From: Liolophura sinensis
Taxonomy: Eukaryota; Mollusca; Polyplacophora; Chitonida; Chitonidae
Assembly: GCF_032854445.1 (NCBI RefSeq)
Contig: NC_088296.1
Location: 2,753,246 to 2,817,245, forward strand
Direction: 5' to 3'
Length of the DNA: 64,000 nt
The notes below the pieces were generated by a model that was not told where the DNA came from, ran no database searches, and saw only the letters and a list, made by a program, of their open reading frames with translations. This document shows positions 1 to 13,255 of the stretch, in pieces (the stretch's first letter is position 1; the number at the start of each line of letters is the position of its first letter). The position numbers and the translations under genes are program-made.

Positions 1-670
1 ACACTTGTCCTTTGACGTCACATGCCGTGTTATATCCCATGTATTTTATTTTCTTTTCGTGCATTTATGAATTGTCGTAACTAGCCGAGGTGATGACATT
101 TTAATGTTTGTTTTTAATTAGAATTCATGTAATGTGAACACTATCTGTTGTGTACATTTTTTATCGTCACATGTGTTATCTTGCCTCTGCGCACGCGTGT
201 ACAAATCGGGTTTAAAACCAGAAGCCTCTGTAAGAGGACCGTAGCCATTGTTCAACGCGCCCTCTTCTTTGCTTCATATCCCAGAGGGCGCTGTTAAGAT
301 TAGAGCTGTATTTATACTTTGTACCCGATGTTGAGCGCATGTGTGAGTAACTCTCCACCAATGGAGACCTCGAACACTTTTAGTGTTCAAGTATATGATA
401 ATGTGAAAAGTATTGAATTTTGGAGATTTGTCTCACGGCTTCTAGAAGCCTTCGTTTCTTGGTGTGTATATATTTAGCGTGTAAACTGTCACCCTGTATT
501 TTACTTAGTAATCGTTGTTCGTGTATTTATACAGCTTCTATATTACTAGTACATTGCCATTTATACAATTTATGTCCAAGCTTTTTTCTGCCACAGATAG
601 ATCTTACTTAGAAGTTTTATGATGTATTTTTTGTACTCCTTAAATCATTCCAGGCTTTGTTATTTGAATT
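1..670. other. Intergenic sequence, no gene seen
   Basis: I see no credible exon, tRNA or transposon here. The only notable item is a CTCF-like motif at 278-292, listed separately. Confidence 0.5.
278..292 (+). promoter_or_regulatory. CTCF-like motif (candidate)
   Basis: The bases ATCCCAGAGGGCGCT fit 12 of 15 positions of the bilaterian CTCF core CCASYAGRGGGCRSY. This is sequence resemblance only. A better match in the opposite orientation lies at 63110-63124. Confidence 0.2.
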
Positions 671-727
671 GGAGGAGCGGGGGGTGGTTGGGGGGGGGGG
701 GGGGGGGTGGTTGGGGGGGGGCGTGGG
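671..727 (+). repeat. G-rich tract, G-quadruplex potential
   Basis: Runs of G, the longest 18 bases, are broken only by short TGGTT or GC interruptions. Several G4-forming runs are present on the plus strand. The exact length may be unreliable because of homopolymer sequencing error. Confidence 0.7.
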
Positions 728-2606
728 GTAGTACAGGGCCTAATTGGGCTGTGAGGTTATAAGGTAGGGTTAGTGCCACTGAGGTACCACTACATTGGTA
801 CTGCATGTTTTAATTTCCAGCCAAACTTCTGCTCCATATTAATTCCTTCCGTACAAATAAAAGGATATGGAAACGAAATTTGTGAGATGGCTGGGGTTTC
901 TTTGTTTTTTTTTTTGTATGGGGTGGGAGGGGGGGGGGACCTCTGTCTACGAGATCTCGGAAATCCGTGAAAATGCGAGATTTGTTGGTTGATTGTTCCA
1001 TTTTGTAACGCGAAAGTCTATTTTTTTGCCGAATGTTGTAGGTTGACTTTTGATTGATGCATCAAAGTGCTTGTTATCTGATTTATGACATATATACTAT
1101 CACGACAATCCGTAAACCGGGTAGTTACCCAGAATTTGACAATTTTCTCCAAGTTCAGACCCGCACAAAATTTTGTTGTACCTTTACACGGGCTACGTGA
1201 GAAAATCTTGCCTAGATTTGTTTATATAACAAACAGTCTAACTGTAGTCTTCCGTCACAACTGATATTGTATTTTTTTTTATTGGGTTCGTATATGCTTT
1301 CAGATATTTACACGGCATATGTATGAAAATCAGTGAACAAATAAAATAGTTCCGTTTTTTTTTTCTGACGCAAGTTTTTTTTTTCTAAACGACAATCCAC
1401 CGAAAACAGTGTCTTAATTTCTTGAATTTCCCTTAGGAAGACAATTACTGTTTTGTTTTTACCATTATGGATTTTCATTCTCTCATAGGAGATATGCGGT
1501 AAATTAAAGATATATACGTGTGCTACAAAATAATGTTGTTGTTTTTTTTTTTTTGACAAATGCTTCTAGGTTGTGAGTGGTACGCATGGCTTTGCGCGCC
1601 GCTATTTTACTCCTTTTTTTAGTGGGGGAGAGGGGAAAGGGGACGGGCGGCGGTGAAATCGCAAATTGTCCAAGGAAGGTGCTTTTGTAGTTGCTGTTCA
1701 TATTTATACTTGTTGTGCCTAAGAACTATTTTTGCTGGTGTCATTTGTATTTTTGTTACATGTAAATGCCTGGGCAAATCACGCCTCGTGTGTCGTCCCT
1801 TGTCGAAGCCCTGGCTAGCCTGTAGTTTGCCATTGCTGGCATGTTGTATTAGCGACCCCAAGCTCGCTTCTTTGTAGTTGAAATAAATAAACTCTATATT
1901 GTCAATTTGCTTTTCTGATTTTCTTTTTAATTCATCCGCATGGAATTGCTGATACTGATCGTCGAGGTATTGACATCCTCAATGATGTCGATTGTCAGCC
2001 TCGTTTTCACTACCAAAATTATGATTTCGTTGTTTTCCATCAATGGTCTCTCGGATAAAAAAAAAAAACGTTGGCAGAAGAAACAGAAGTCCCCAAGGTT
2101 AAATTGAGTGTGTTCATGGGGGATGCAAAAGCGTGTTTGTGGTCTTCCACGTCGCTTTCAACAACATTTGTATCTGATCGGTATGTAACGCCGTCAGTTA
2201 AAGTCCTCCCTCAGTGAAACACCATACTGAAGACACCAGACATGACACTTAAACTAGTCCTAAATCTGGGGAAATGTATGCTTTCAGGCCGTCAGTTCTG
2301 AGAGATAATGTATACATTAAAGATAAGTGTTTCGTTTACAAACACATCTCTGTTACAAATGATAAACCCGTAGTAATGTTTAGTCTTAAATACCATGTTT
2401 GGTAATTGAAAATGAGGCCACAGGTTGTTCTAAAATACAAGTATATGGTGGTCCGATAGCTGTCAGAATAATGGCCAATGAGGTGTCTTTTGTAACAGTG
2501 ACGATACACTATAAATATATCGGCATTGCGACTGGTCAACGACACCGCAACATTCTCCTTATACAACGGAATAATGTTCAAATTGTAAGCCACTAAAAGA
2601 CAAGCT
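728..2606. other. Intergenic sequence, no gene seen
   Basis: Unique AT-rich sequence with several T homopolymers (910, 1270, 1360, 1540). The short ORFs have no recognisable domain or splice context. Confidence 0.4.
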
Positions 2607-2984
2607 ACACTCAAGATATTAATCTTAATTTTAACAGAAAGTCTGTTCTCTGGGTGATGTTGGAATGTATTTTGTTATTGTAACACGCTATTGCGTCGTA
2701 TTCAACATAATATCCTATTAGTCTGATATAATATTTGTGTTGAATTGAAATGTTATGTGTGTTTTATTTCACGGGATAATCTGCGGCAATAGCAGAATAC
2801 ATTCTAGCATCCCTCTTTCTCATAAATGGTCTGTCAGCAACCTGTGGATGGTCGTAAATTTTCCGTCGGGCTCTGTCCGGATTACTCGCATCTTAATTCT
2901 GACCGCTGTCATATAAGTGATGTATTAATAAATAAATAAACTTCTGTTAAATTTTACAGATTATTATTATTATTTTTTTGAGTG
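2607..2984. mobile_element. MITE-like element, copy 1, with nested SINE
   Basis: The left end starts ACACTCA and continues into AATTTTAACAGAAAGTCTG. The right end carries the inverted counterpart (TTCTGTTAAATTTTACAG) and closes with TTTTTTGAGTG. The internal sequence aligns with 22351-22598 (shared words include ATATCCTATTAGTCT against ACATCCTGTTAGTCT). It is longer than that copy because a SINE fragment sits at about 2826-2945. The superfamily cannot be assigned without a transposase-bearing relative. Confidence 0.6.
2826..2945 (+). mobile_element. SINE fragment (family 1), degenerate, nested
   Basis: It matches the middle and tail of the main SINE (GGTCTGTCAGCAACCTGTGG, then GCTCTGTCCGG, then a tail ending ATATAAGTGA). 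It is absent from the homologous MITE copy at 22.4 kb, so it inserted later into this copy. Confidence 0.6.
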
Positions 2985-4136
2985 GAGGAAACAGAAATAA
3001 TTTGGTTTATCTGGATTAAATGCCAAAAACTGAAAACAATCAACAAGTGCACTACCGAAACACACGTATCAAAATAGGAAAATCTGAGGCTATATGATGT
3101 TCAGATTTCGACTTGAACCAAATCCAGAAAATTACTTGGCGATGGTATCATTGGCACATTTTCTAGACTATAAATTTATTGGAAAAGCTGCTTATCAAGT
3201 TTATCTGGACCATGTACGTCCATAACATGACAGCTACTGTCATGCCTACCACTGACCCTGAATGAGCGGTCAATGTAAAACCTGTAGCAGGATCTGAGAA
3301 CGGAGGCAGGAGTCATTCAGAAGTCAACGAGTGAGCTGGCTTCATTCACGTTTAAACTCTGCCCCAAGCAAAGTTGTTCCGTTTTTCGGCCCACGACTTG
3401 AACAAATTAGCCATCCACCCTCTCTTTCCTGCTCTAAAATCAACACGGACGGGTGAAAAAAACTTCACTAATATTGCATAATACAGTTAGCACGGGATAT
3501 CGACTGAACAGGTCAACTGCAATGGGTCCGTGTTTGTACCGTATCGACGACGATGTTGTCTAACGACAAGGTAAAGTCAGACTGTATAAGTCATTTGTTT
3601 ATCCCCTAATGGTTTCGATTTTACAGCACTTTTTTACAGTTTAACTTCTCCTCCGTATCTTAACACGGTTAAAGTTTTGTATTGACTGTTAGCTTTTGAC
3701 ACATGTCCCGCTATTCGAATATCGTTGTTGGCATTTGATGGAGTCGTTTCTTTGCAACGCTGACTGCATGGATTTATGGCGCGTTTTCTCTCTTTCTCTC
3801 TTTAAAAAGTTCGCTAGCGGGTCAACTAAAAGTGAACAATATTATTTACACTACCTCCAATCAAACAGTATTACCCTTGAAACAATTAACTGATTCGTTT
3901 ATTTTATATTTCTAGAAAAGGAAAATCTAAATGTCGTATAAATAAGACGTATGGAAAGCGCATGGAAGGAACACAAGGCAATAATCAGATGGATATTATG
4001 ATAATCGGTGTATAAAGCTTTTTTGTAATATTAATTGTTAAGATTGTTTTCTCTCATACTTCTTAAGTTTTTAATTCTAATATCGACCTTGGCGACACAA
4101 GTCTGACTCATTTGTCCAAAGGCATTGATCGCTAGG
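2985..4136. other. Intergenic sequence, no gene seen
   Basis: No exon-like ORF, tandem repeat or known transposon end was recognised. Confidence 0.4.
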
Positions 4137-4423
4137 AATACGAACCCTTGACCCCTTGAATCTAAGTGTCCAAACAGACATTCGTATACCAGTTGTCAAC
4201 CAAAACGCACGTTACAGGTCAATAATCGCAAAGCCAAGTCTCAAAAACAAACGTTCAACACAAACCATCAAAGCATAATGAAAGTATATGAATTAAGACA
4301 TTAGGGTGGAATCATGCAAAGCGAAGCAATCAATAGCCCCATGATGTCGGAAAGAAGTAATGGATGTTATACGAGAACGGATGAAACCAGTATCCAAATT
4401 GTGTACCATTCTAGTGTATAAAT
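4137..4423 (+). repeat. Dispersed element, copy 1 (plus)
   Basis: It contains AAACAGACATTCGTATACC, then CAGGTCAATAATCGCAAAGC, then a GGTGGAATCATGCAAAGCGA block, and ends near CAAATTGTGTACCAT. The same blocks in the same order occur at 37397 and 49005, and inverted at about 6395-6130. It lies just left of the 4.56-kb array. No ORF is carried, so it is probably a non-autonomous element. Confidence 0.6.
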
Positions 4424-4560
4424 TGTCGATAATAAAATATGTATCTCATTTTCGCTTCCAACGTTACTCTTCATATATCCAAGGTGACGATCTAATTCAG
4501 CACGAGAAATATACAGGCCCAAACCACGGGTTAAGCGAAATGAGACACAGTTATGAAGCA

Positions 4561-5888
4561 GTGTCAGAGATTGTCAGTCAGAGATTGTCAGAGTGTCAGA
4601 GATTGTCAGAGATTGTCAGAGTGTCAGAGATTGTCAGAGTGTCAGAGATTGTCAGAGATTGTCACGGATTGTCAGAGTGTCAGAGTGTCAGAGATTGTCA
4701 GAGTGTCAGAGATTGTCAGAGTGTCAGAGAGTGTCAGAGATTGTCAGAGATTGTCAGAGATTGTCAGAGTGTCAGAGATTGTCAGAGTGTCAGAGATTGT
4801 CAGAGTGTCAGAGATTGTCAGAGATTGTCAGAGTGTCAGAGATTGTGAGAGTGTCAGAGGTTGTCAGGGTCAGAGATTGTCAGAGTGTCAGAGATTGTCA
4901 GAGTGTCAGAGATTGTCAGAGTGTCAGAGATTGTCAGAGTGTCAGAGATTGTCAGAGTGTCAGAGATTGTCAGAGATTGTCAGAGTGTCAGAGATTGTCA
5001 GAGATTGTCAGAGTGTCAGAGATTGTCAGAGATTGTCAGAGATTGTCAGAGATTGTCAGAGTGACAGAGATTGTCAGAGTGTCAGATTGTCAGAGTGTCA
5101 GAGATTGTCAGAGTGTCAGAGATTGTCAGAGTGTCAGAGATTGTCAGAGTGTCAGAGATTGTCAGAGTGTCAGAGATTGTCAGAGATTGTCAGAGATTGT
5201 CAGAGTGTCAGAGATTGTGAGAGTGTCAGAGGTTGTCAGGGTCAGAGATTGTCAGAGTGTCAGAGATTGTCAGAGTGACAGAGATTGTCAGAGTGTCAGA
5301 GATTGTCAGAGTGTCAGAGATTGTCAGAGTGTCAGAGATTGTCAGAGTGTCAGAGATTGTCAGAGATTGTCAGAGTGTCAGAGATTGTCAGAGATTGTCA
5401 GAGTGTCAGAGATTGTCAGAGATTGTCAGAGTGACAGAGATTGTCAGAGTGTCAGATTGTCAGAGTGTCAGAGATTGTCAGAGTGTCAGAGATTGTCAGA
5501 GTGTCAGAGACTGTCAGAGTGTCAGAGTGTCAGAGTGTCAGAGATTGTCAGATTGTCAGAGATTGTCAGAGCGTCAGAGATTGTCAGAGTGTCAGAGATT
5601 GTCAGAGTGTCAGAGATTGACAGAGTGTCAGAGATTGTCAGAGTGTCAGAGATTGTCAGATTGTCAGAGATTGTCAGATTGTCAGAGATTGTCAGAGTGT
5701 CAGAGATTGTCAGATTGTCAGAGATTGTCAGAGTGTCAGAGATTGTCAGAATGTCAGAGATTGTCAGAGTGTCAGAGATTGTTAGATTATCAGAGATTGT
5801 CAGAGTGTCAGAGATTGTCAGAGTGTCAGAGATTGTCAGAGTGTCAGAGATTGTCAGAGTGTAAGAGATTGTCAGAGTGTCAGAGATT
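4561..5888. repeat. Minisatellite of 10- and 8-bp words
   Basis: The array consists of two interchangeable words, GTCAGAGATT (10 bp) and GTCAGAGT (8 bp), in irregular alternation. A rare variant (GGTTGTCAGGGTC) recurs at 4859 and 5231, giving a 372-bp higher-order repeat. Long Ser/Glu/Arg/Cys-rich ORFs in three frames result from the 18-bp dimer and are not taken as genes. Inverted copies of the dispersed element bracket the array. Confidence 0.95.
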
Positions 5889-6129
5889 CACCTGCTTCAC
5901 AATGATGTTAGGATTTACAGCGAAACGTTGCAAAGAAAAAAATATCGAAGTTGTTATCCATATAGAAACTGTCAGCTGTTCTTAACGAATTCTAGATAAT
6001 TATGTTCAATGTAAAACTTAAGCAACTTGGAATGAAGTCTCGAATCTAACACCTGCCAGAGGGGTTTCCCCTGACCAGACAGCCTAATGTATGTTAATAT
6101 ATATATATTGGATTTATAGCCCTAAATAA

Positions 6130-6395
6130 TGATATTCTATCAAATTATTTCATTCCTTTTGTTGGGCTCTGTGTACCAGATTATAAAATTAGGAAAAGAC
6201 TTCTTCTCTTTGCATGAATTTTATATACTTTTTGTATGCTTTTTTTTCAACATTTTTTGGCGGCTTGTGTTCACCGTAGTTTTGGATATTGGCCTTGGGA
6301 TTATCGACCCAGAATCTTCATTACGGTCGACGGGTGGTGTACGAATGTCTGTTTCGACGCCTAGATTTACAAAAATTAAAACAGGCATTAACGAA
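6130..6395 (-). repeat. Dispersed element, copy 2 (minus)
   Basis: Read on the minus strand it gives AATCTAGGCGTCGAAACAGA, then a GGTCGATAATCCCAAGGCC block, then AAAATTCATGCAAAGAGAAG. This is the same order as the plus-strand copies. With the copy at 4137-4423 it forms an inverted pair around the 10/8-bp array. Confidence 0.6.
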
Positions 6396-6421
6396 CTGGA
6401 AACAGGTACAACAGCAGCAAC

Positions 6422-7738
<1,317 letters not shown>

Positions 7739-7964
7739 TTTATTTATATGATTGGTGTTTTACGCCGGACTCAAGAATATTTTACTCATACGACGGTGGT
7801 CAGTATTGTGGTGTGAGGAGAGTTGGGCAAAGCCCGGGGGAAACACACGACCATCCGCTCGTTGCTGGAAGACCGTCCCACTGACAACCAGGGAAGGAAG
7901 CCAGCATGTCTTGAACTCACAAGTCATTGGGTCATTGTGCTGGCTGACACACTAACCATCTCGG
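7739..7964 (-). mobile_element. SINE family 1, near full length
   Basis: Minus-oriented copy. On the plus strand it starts with the tail (TTGGTGTTTTACGCCGGACTC), runs through GCCCGGGGGAAACACACGAC, and ends in a diverged tRNA-like head. A second, plus-oriented tail abuts it. Confidence 0.85.
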
Positions 7965-8057
7965 CTCTGCCCGGTTTCCTTCAACCACAATTCTTGCCGC
8001 CGTTGTATAAGTAAAATATTCTTGAGTACGACGTAAAACACCAATCAAATAAATATA
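7965..8057 (+). mobile_element. SINE family 1 tail, inverted beside the previous copy
   Basis: A 5'-truncated tail running from CTCTGCCCGGTTTCC to ACGTAAAACACCAATCAAAT. It abuts the minus copy, so the pair forms an imperfect inverted repeat with tails outward. Confidence 0.8.
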
Positions 8058-8441
8058 TAGATATCCCTGACTGTTATTGTTTTGTTTGCTTTAATGCGTT
8101 GTCATCTATAACTGCACACAGCTAACATTAAGCATTAGGTGGAGGAGGTGGTGTGATGAGAATTTTTCATTTATGCTATGGTGGCATGTACAATGATAAA
8201 GGCAATGATATATATTCTACCAAAGATATGCCCTATCCAGCGGTAAAATGTGGTGCTTGTTTAATCTTCGAGGGACTCATTTGACTAGAGTTGATCTATG
8301 CTGCTTTAAGTTAGGTGTATTATCAGGTAGGCTGTGGTTTCGTTTACGAGCAGTCCTGTTTCCTCCACTGCAATAAGTGAAATGCATGTATTGGGTTGTT
8401 GTCATATACAGACAAACAAACAAATAAATAAATCTCATATA

Positions 8442-9094
<653 letters not shown>

Positions 9095-9315
9095 TTTTTT
9101 TATTAATTGTGTAACGCCATATTTAAGAAATTGAAAGTTACACGGTGGCAGACAGGTTTAAAGCTGGAAGGAACCGGAGTAAACTCTTGTCCTTTTACGT
9201 ACATGATGAACATACTCATTAAAAGCCTCCGCCAAATGAGAATGGGATTTGAACCGGGTACCTCACTGGTTATAGGTCGATCGAAAGGCGGCTGCATTTA
9301 ATGATATAGCCACAC
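9095..9315 (-). mobile_element. tRNA-derived SINE, third family (candidate)
   Basis: On the minus strand a tRNA-like head carries the B-box-like GGTTCAAATCC (plus strand GGATTTGAACC at about 9247). It is followed by a body and a tail ending ATATGGCGTTACACAATTAA. The head fits a pol III promoter and the tail differs from families 1 and 2. Only one copy is in the window. Confidence 0.5.
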
Positions 9316-9486
9316 ACGTATATTATATTGATAAAATGGCGCGGAAATAAAGTTTTTTTGAATAAAGAGGTCAACTTCTTTGTTGATTTCATGTAGGCTA
9401 CGTTATTATTGAAATCTTGTTACAAAAACAAGATTTAGCTGCAAATTTATCAAGCTAATTGGTTGCAGATAAATTTGCCTGTGTTC

Positions 9487-9930
9487 GCTGAATCAGCTTG
9501 GTTTCCTTCGTCCCCGGATCTGCTTGGTTTCATCCACTTCCGGATCTGCTTTGCTCCCTCCGCTTCTGAATCAGCTTGGTTTCCTTCGTCCCCGGGTCTG
9601 TTTGGTTTCATCCACTCCCGGATCTGCTTTGCTCCCTCCGCTTCTGAATCAGCTTGGTTTCCTGCGTCCCCGGGTCTGTTTGGTTTCCCCCGCCCCTGCA
9701 TTTGCTTAGTTTCCTTTCGTCCCTGTGTGTTGGGTTTCCTCCACCTTTGGACTTGTTTCGCCCGGGTTTATTTGGTTTCCTGCGAGTGTGCTGGTTTCTT
9801 TTTTGCCGCTCGGTTTGTTTGGATTTGTTTCCTCCCGAGTCTATTTGGCTTCTTTCGTCTCTGTGTCTGCTTTCTTGGTTTTCCTTTGTCTCTGGTTCTG
9901 TTTGGTTCCGACCGTAATCTTCACCCACAC
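9487..9930. repeat. 78-bp minisatellite with about 26-bp subunits
   Basis: GAATCAGCTTGGTTTCCT recurs at 9490, 9568 and 9646, exactly 78 bp apart. Each unit holds three diverged subunits of the TTTGGTTTCnTCC type. Decayed subunits continue to about 9930. Because 78 is divisible by three, both strands stay open. Confidence 0.85.
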
Positions 9931-11140
9931 AGTAAGTGAAATGTTCGCTGTTTCTTGAAAACGCCTACAGAAAATGAGTCCAGTTTAAATAGTGCATGCA
10001 TACAGATAGCATATATGCAGAGAAACAGAACATTTATCAGACACATAACACAATACTGGTATACCGTGCCAATATTACACAAACTAACAAATATCACGAT
10101 TGTGCAATAAATCATTTAGTGTACACTAAATTTTATTTCTTTTATTTTTTTAAATCTTCATTGCTTGCTTTATTGTGCCTTAGAGTGTTGCTACTAACAT
10201 TATATCAATGTTCAAGAAACCAACCGAACCATTACAAAATGGTAAAAATTTCTGGTTTGTTTGTTTTGTTGTGCCTGGGCTTTAAAGTCGCTCTCGTCAT
10301 ACTGTCGTGTATTTGTAAATATCGTTGTTCCCTTGCAGAAGACCAGTCTCTTGATTAAAAGTAAAGTGCAGCCTCACTGGAACGCTATGCAGAAGACACA
10401 AACCAACCATTGCACGTTGTTTGGTTTTCACTTAAAATAGTCACCAATCGGCCATATTAATCAAACTCGTGACAATGCACAGTTTGCGGAAATAACAGGT
10501 TTGTAGAAGAATCTCGAATAATGTTGACTTCTTGTGGAATGAAAAATTTAGTAGTCAGAAAAAAAATGTCGAAATGTGTGGCATTTTTAAGTCGTGTTGT
10601 CTTAATTGTCAAGTAGGCTATCAACCGCTATTTATGTATGTGCGTATAGCAATGACTTTTCTTCCTTTTCTGTTTATCTCAGCTGGTGTTTTGACAGATG
10701 AATAGTTTGGAGGGAAAGTGAGCTGCCATGATTTCTGGAAGACAAAACGAACAGAACCAAGAAAGCAAAGCGATCTGTACATTTTTTTCAGACTGTTAAG
10801 ATTGTATTTCTCGAAACTCTTTATAGCTCGCTGGCTTTTAGCTCTGCCCTGGGACTTAACCGCTATTACATAATACTGGCTGAAAGAAGCTGTTAACTTT
10901 GTGCGAAAAGGGAAGAAATATAAACTTCTTGTAGCCTATGGGACTAATTTATCGTCCACATTTAAAAATATCAGACTGAAGTTTTAAAAACCTTTTTATC
11001 AGTACGTGTAATTTAGTATCGATAAGCTTACATACTTGTTATCTGTGGGCGAATGTCGCGCCAGCAATGCTAATGTGTGTCTTAGTCATGATTGATGGAT
11101 TGATTGATTTTCTCTTTAACGCTGTACTGTGTCACATGGT
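9931..11140. other. Intergenic sequence, no gene seen
   Basis: No domain-bearing ORF or repeat was recognised. A 120-codon ORF at 9996-10358 lacks any family signal and is probably fortuitous. Confidence 0.4.
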
Positions 11141-11447
11141 ATTAAGTGGACCTTAACTCGACATACACGAGAGCTTAATGGGGCGACTCAACTCAACTCA
11201 GCTGATCGCTCGCAGTTGTTGATGGTCATACGGCTTTGGATTGACTGGAGTATAACTCCAGTTGAGTTGGTTACGTATCATTGGCATACACGATTCTCAA
11301 CCGTCGAGTTGAGTTGAGTTGAGTTGAGTTGAATTTTCAGCTCTTTTGCATGCCGAGCATTACGTGTGTCAGGGTCCAGTTCAAAGTCATATGCCCACCA
11401 GGGACAGGGGCCAATTGTGAACCACCAGTGGAATACAAAATATACAG

Positions 11448-12741
11448 CATGTATCTCTGTGTACATACATCACTGACTTTTGATGAGCTAAATATCCCAG
11501 GGTGGTGTGTGACTGAAAATGCAGATCTTGGGCCTCCTGTGTATCTATGCTAACGTAAACGACATACATTCCCTTTCAGCCAAAACGGTAATCGTATGCA
11601 TCGATTGGAAAATTCTTGGAAATATACTAGTCACTTCTCATTTTTACGTCTTTAGACCTGCCCTTGGTAGCTTGAATCGATATAATGTGATTGTATTTTT
11701 CTACCCTAAATCATATTAGATGTACGGTTCAAAAATCTTGTAAATCTAAGATTTACCTAGTCTATTAGATGCTACAGCCGCAACAGGCACCCTTCCGCTT
11801 TATTCACTTCATCCTGGCTGAAATTAGGTGTGGGGTTCAAACTCGCCTTGAGTCAAGAAATTTGTGGATTTGTAGAACTGACTATGTGTGGGATCTTGGT
11901 GACGATAATCTATCGACCACGTTCGAGTAAAAGGCTGTGCACTCTAAATCTCGGAATATATGAGAGCTTAAGAGGAGGCTCAACTCAGCTGGACGTTTGA
12001 AGTTCGAGTTCAACTGAAAGCGAATGTTGTTACCTTGGGCCCTAAGAAGTCGTGTATGCTAAAAAAAAGTTTTACTGGAGTAGTTAAGCACGGCATGAAC
12101 GAGAACTTGAGACACGACCCAACTAATGTATGCTAAGCTTCAAACTAGTCTTAACTAACCGACTACGCCAAGCTCTAAGCTGGAACTTCAAACGTCCAGC
12201 TGAGTTGAGTCTCCTCTTAAGCTCTCATATATTCCGAGATTCAGAGTGCACAATCTTTTACTCGAACGTGGTCGATAGATTATCGTCACCAAGATCCCAC
12301 ACATAGTCAGTTCTATAAATCCACAAATTTCTTGACCCAAGGCGGGTTTGAACCCCACACCTAATTTCAGCCAGGATGAAGTGAATAAGGCGGAAGGGTT
12401 CCTGTTGCGGCTGTAGCATCTAGTAGACTAGGTAAATCTTAGATTTACAAGATTCTTGAACCGTACATCTAATATGATTTAGGGTAGAAAAATACAATCA
12501 CATTATATCGATTCAAGCCACCAAGGGCAGGTCTAAAGACGTAAAAATGAGGAGTGACTAGAATATTTCCAAGAATTTTCCAATCGATGCATACGATCAC
12601 CGTTTTGGCTGAAAGGGAATGTATGTCGTTTACGTTAGCATAGATACACAAGAGACCCAAGACCTGCATTTTCAGTCACACACTACCCTGGGATATTTAG
12701 CTCATCAAAAGTCAGTCGTGTATGTACACAGAGATACATGC
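11448..12741. mobile_element. Foldback palindromic element
   Basis: Two arms of about 560 bp (11448-12006 and 12183-12741) are near-perfect reverse complements around a spacer of about 176 bp. For example GCATGTATCTCTGTGTACAT at the left end is mirrored at the right end, and CTCAGCTGGACGTTTGAAG at the inner left arm is mirrored inside the right arm. A 66-codon ORF is shared by both arms but has no recognisable domain. Related GAGTTGAGTTGAG and CTCAACTCAACTCAG words lie just outside, at 11185 and 11310. No transposase is seen. Confidence 0.85.
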
Positions 12742-12755
12742 TTTATATATGACCT

Positions 12756-13255
12756 CTCTGCCAGCTCCTCCACACAAAAATATCTCACTCGCTCACTTAC
12801 TCACTCCGACCACTTACTCGCCCACAAACTCGTTCACTCACTCCACCCACTTACTTACTCACCCACCCTCTCACTCATCCACTCGCCCACAGCCCGCTCA
12901 TTTGCTCCTTGGCACACTCGCTCACCCTCTCACTCACTCGCTCGCTCACAGCCCACTCAATTGCTCCTTGACATACTCACTCACTCACTCGCTCATCCAC
13001 TCGTTCACAGTCCACTAGTTTACTCTTTGACACATTCACTCACTCCCTGACTCACAGTCCACTCGTTCACACTAAATTCACTCATTTCCACTCATTCCAC
13101 TCGGTCGCTCACACATTCACTCACTCCCTCACTCACAGTCCACTCATTCACACTAAATTCACTCATTTCCACTCATTCCACTCGGTCGCTCTCACATTCC
13201 CTCACCAGCTCACTCACAGTTCAGTCACTCACTCACTTGCACAATCACTCTCCTA
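12756..13255. repeat. CACT-rich degenerate tandem repeat
   Basis: Low-complexity array of CACTCACT, CGCTCA and CCACT words. An 81-bp higher-order duplication is visible (ATTCACTCATTTCC at 13076 and 13157). It begins 15 bp outside the foldback element. Confidence 0.85.

Noticed and set aside
4561-5888. CRISPR-like array
   Set aside because: Words are contiguous with no unique spacers, and the genome is eukaryotic.
4360-5985. Ser/Arg/Cys/Gln-rich ORFs up to 423 codons
   Set aside because: They arise in three overlapping frames from the 10/8-bp array. No start context, domain or splice support.
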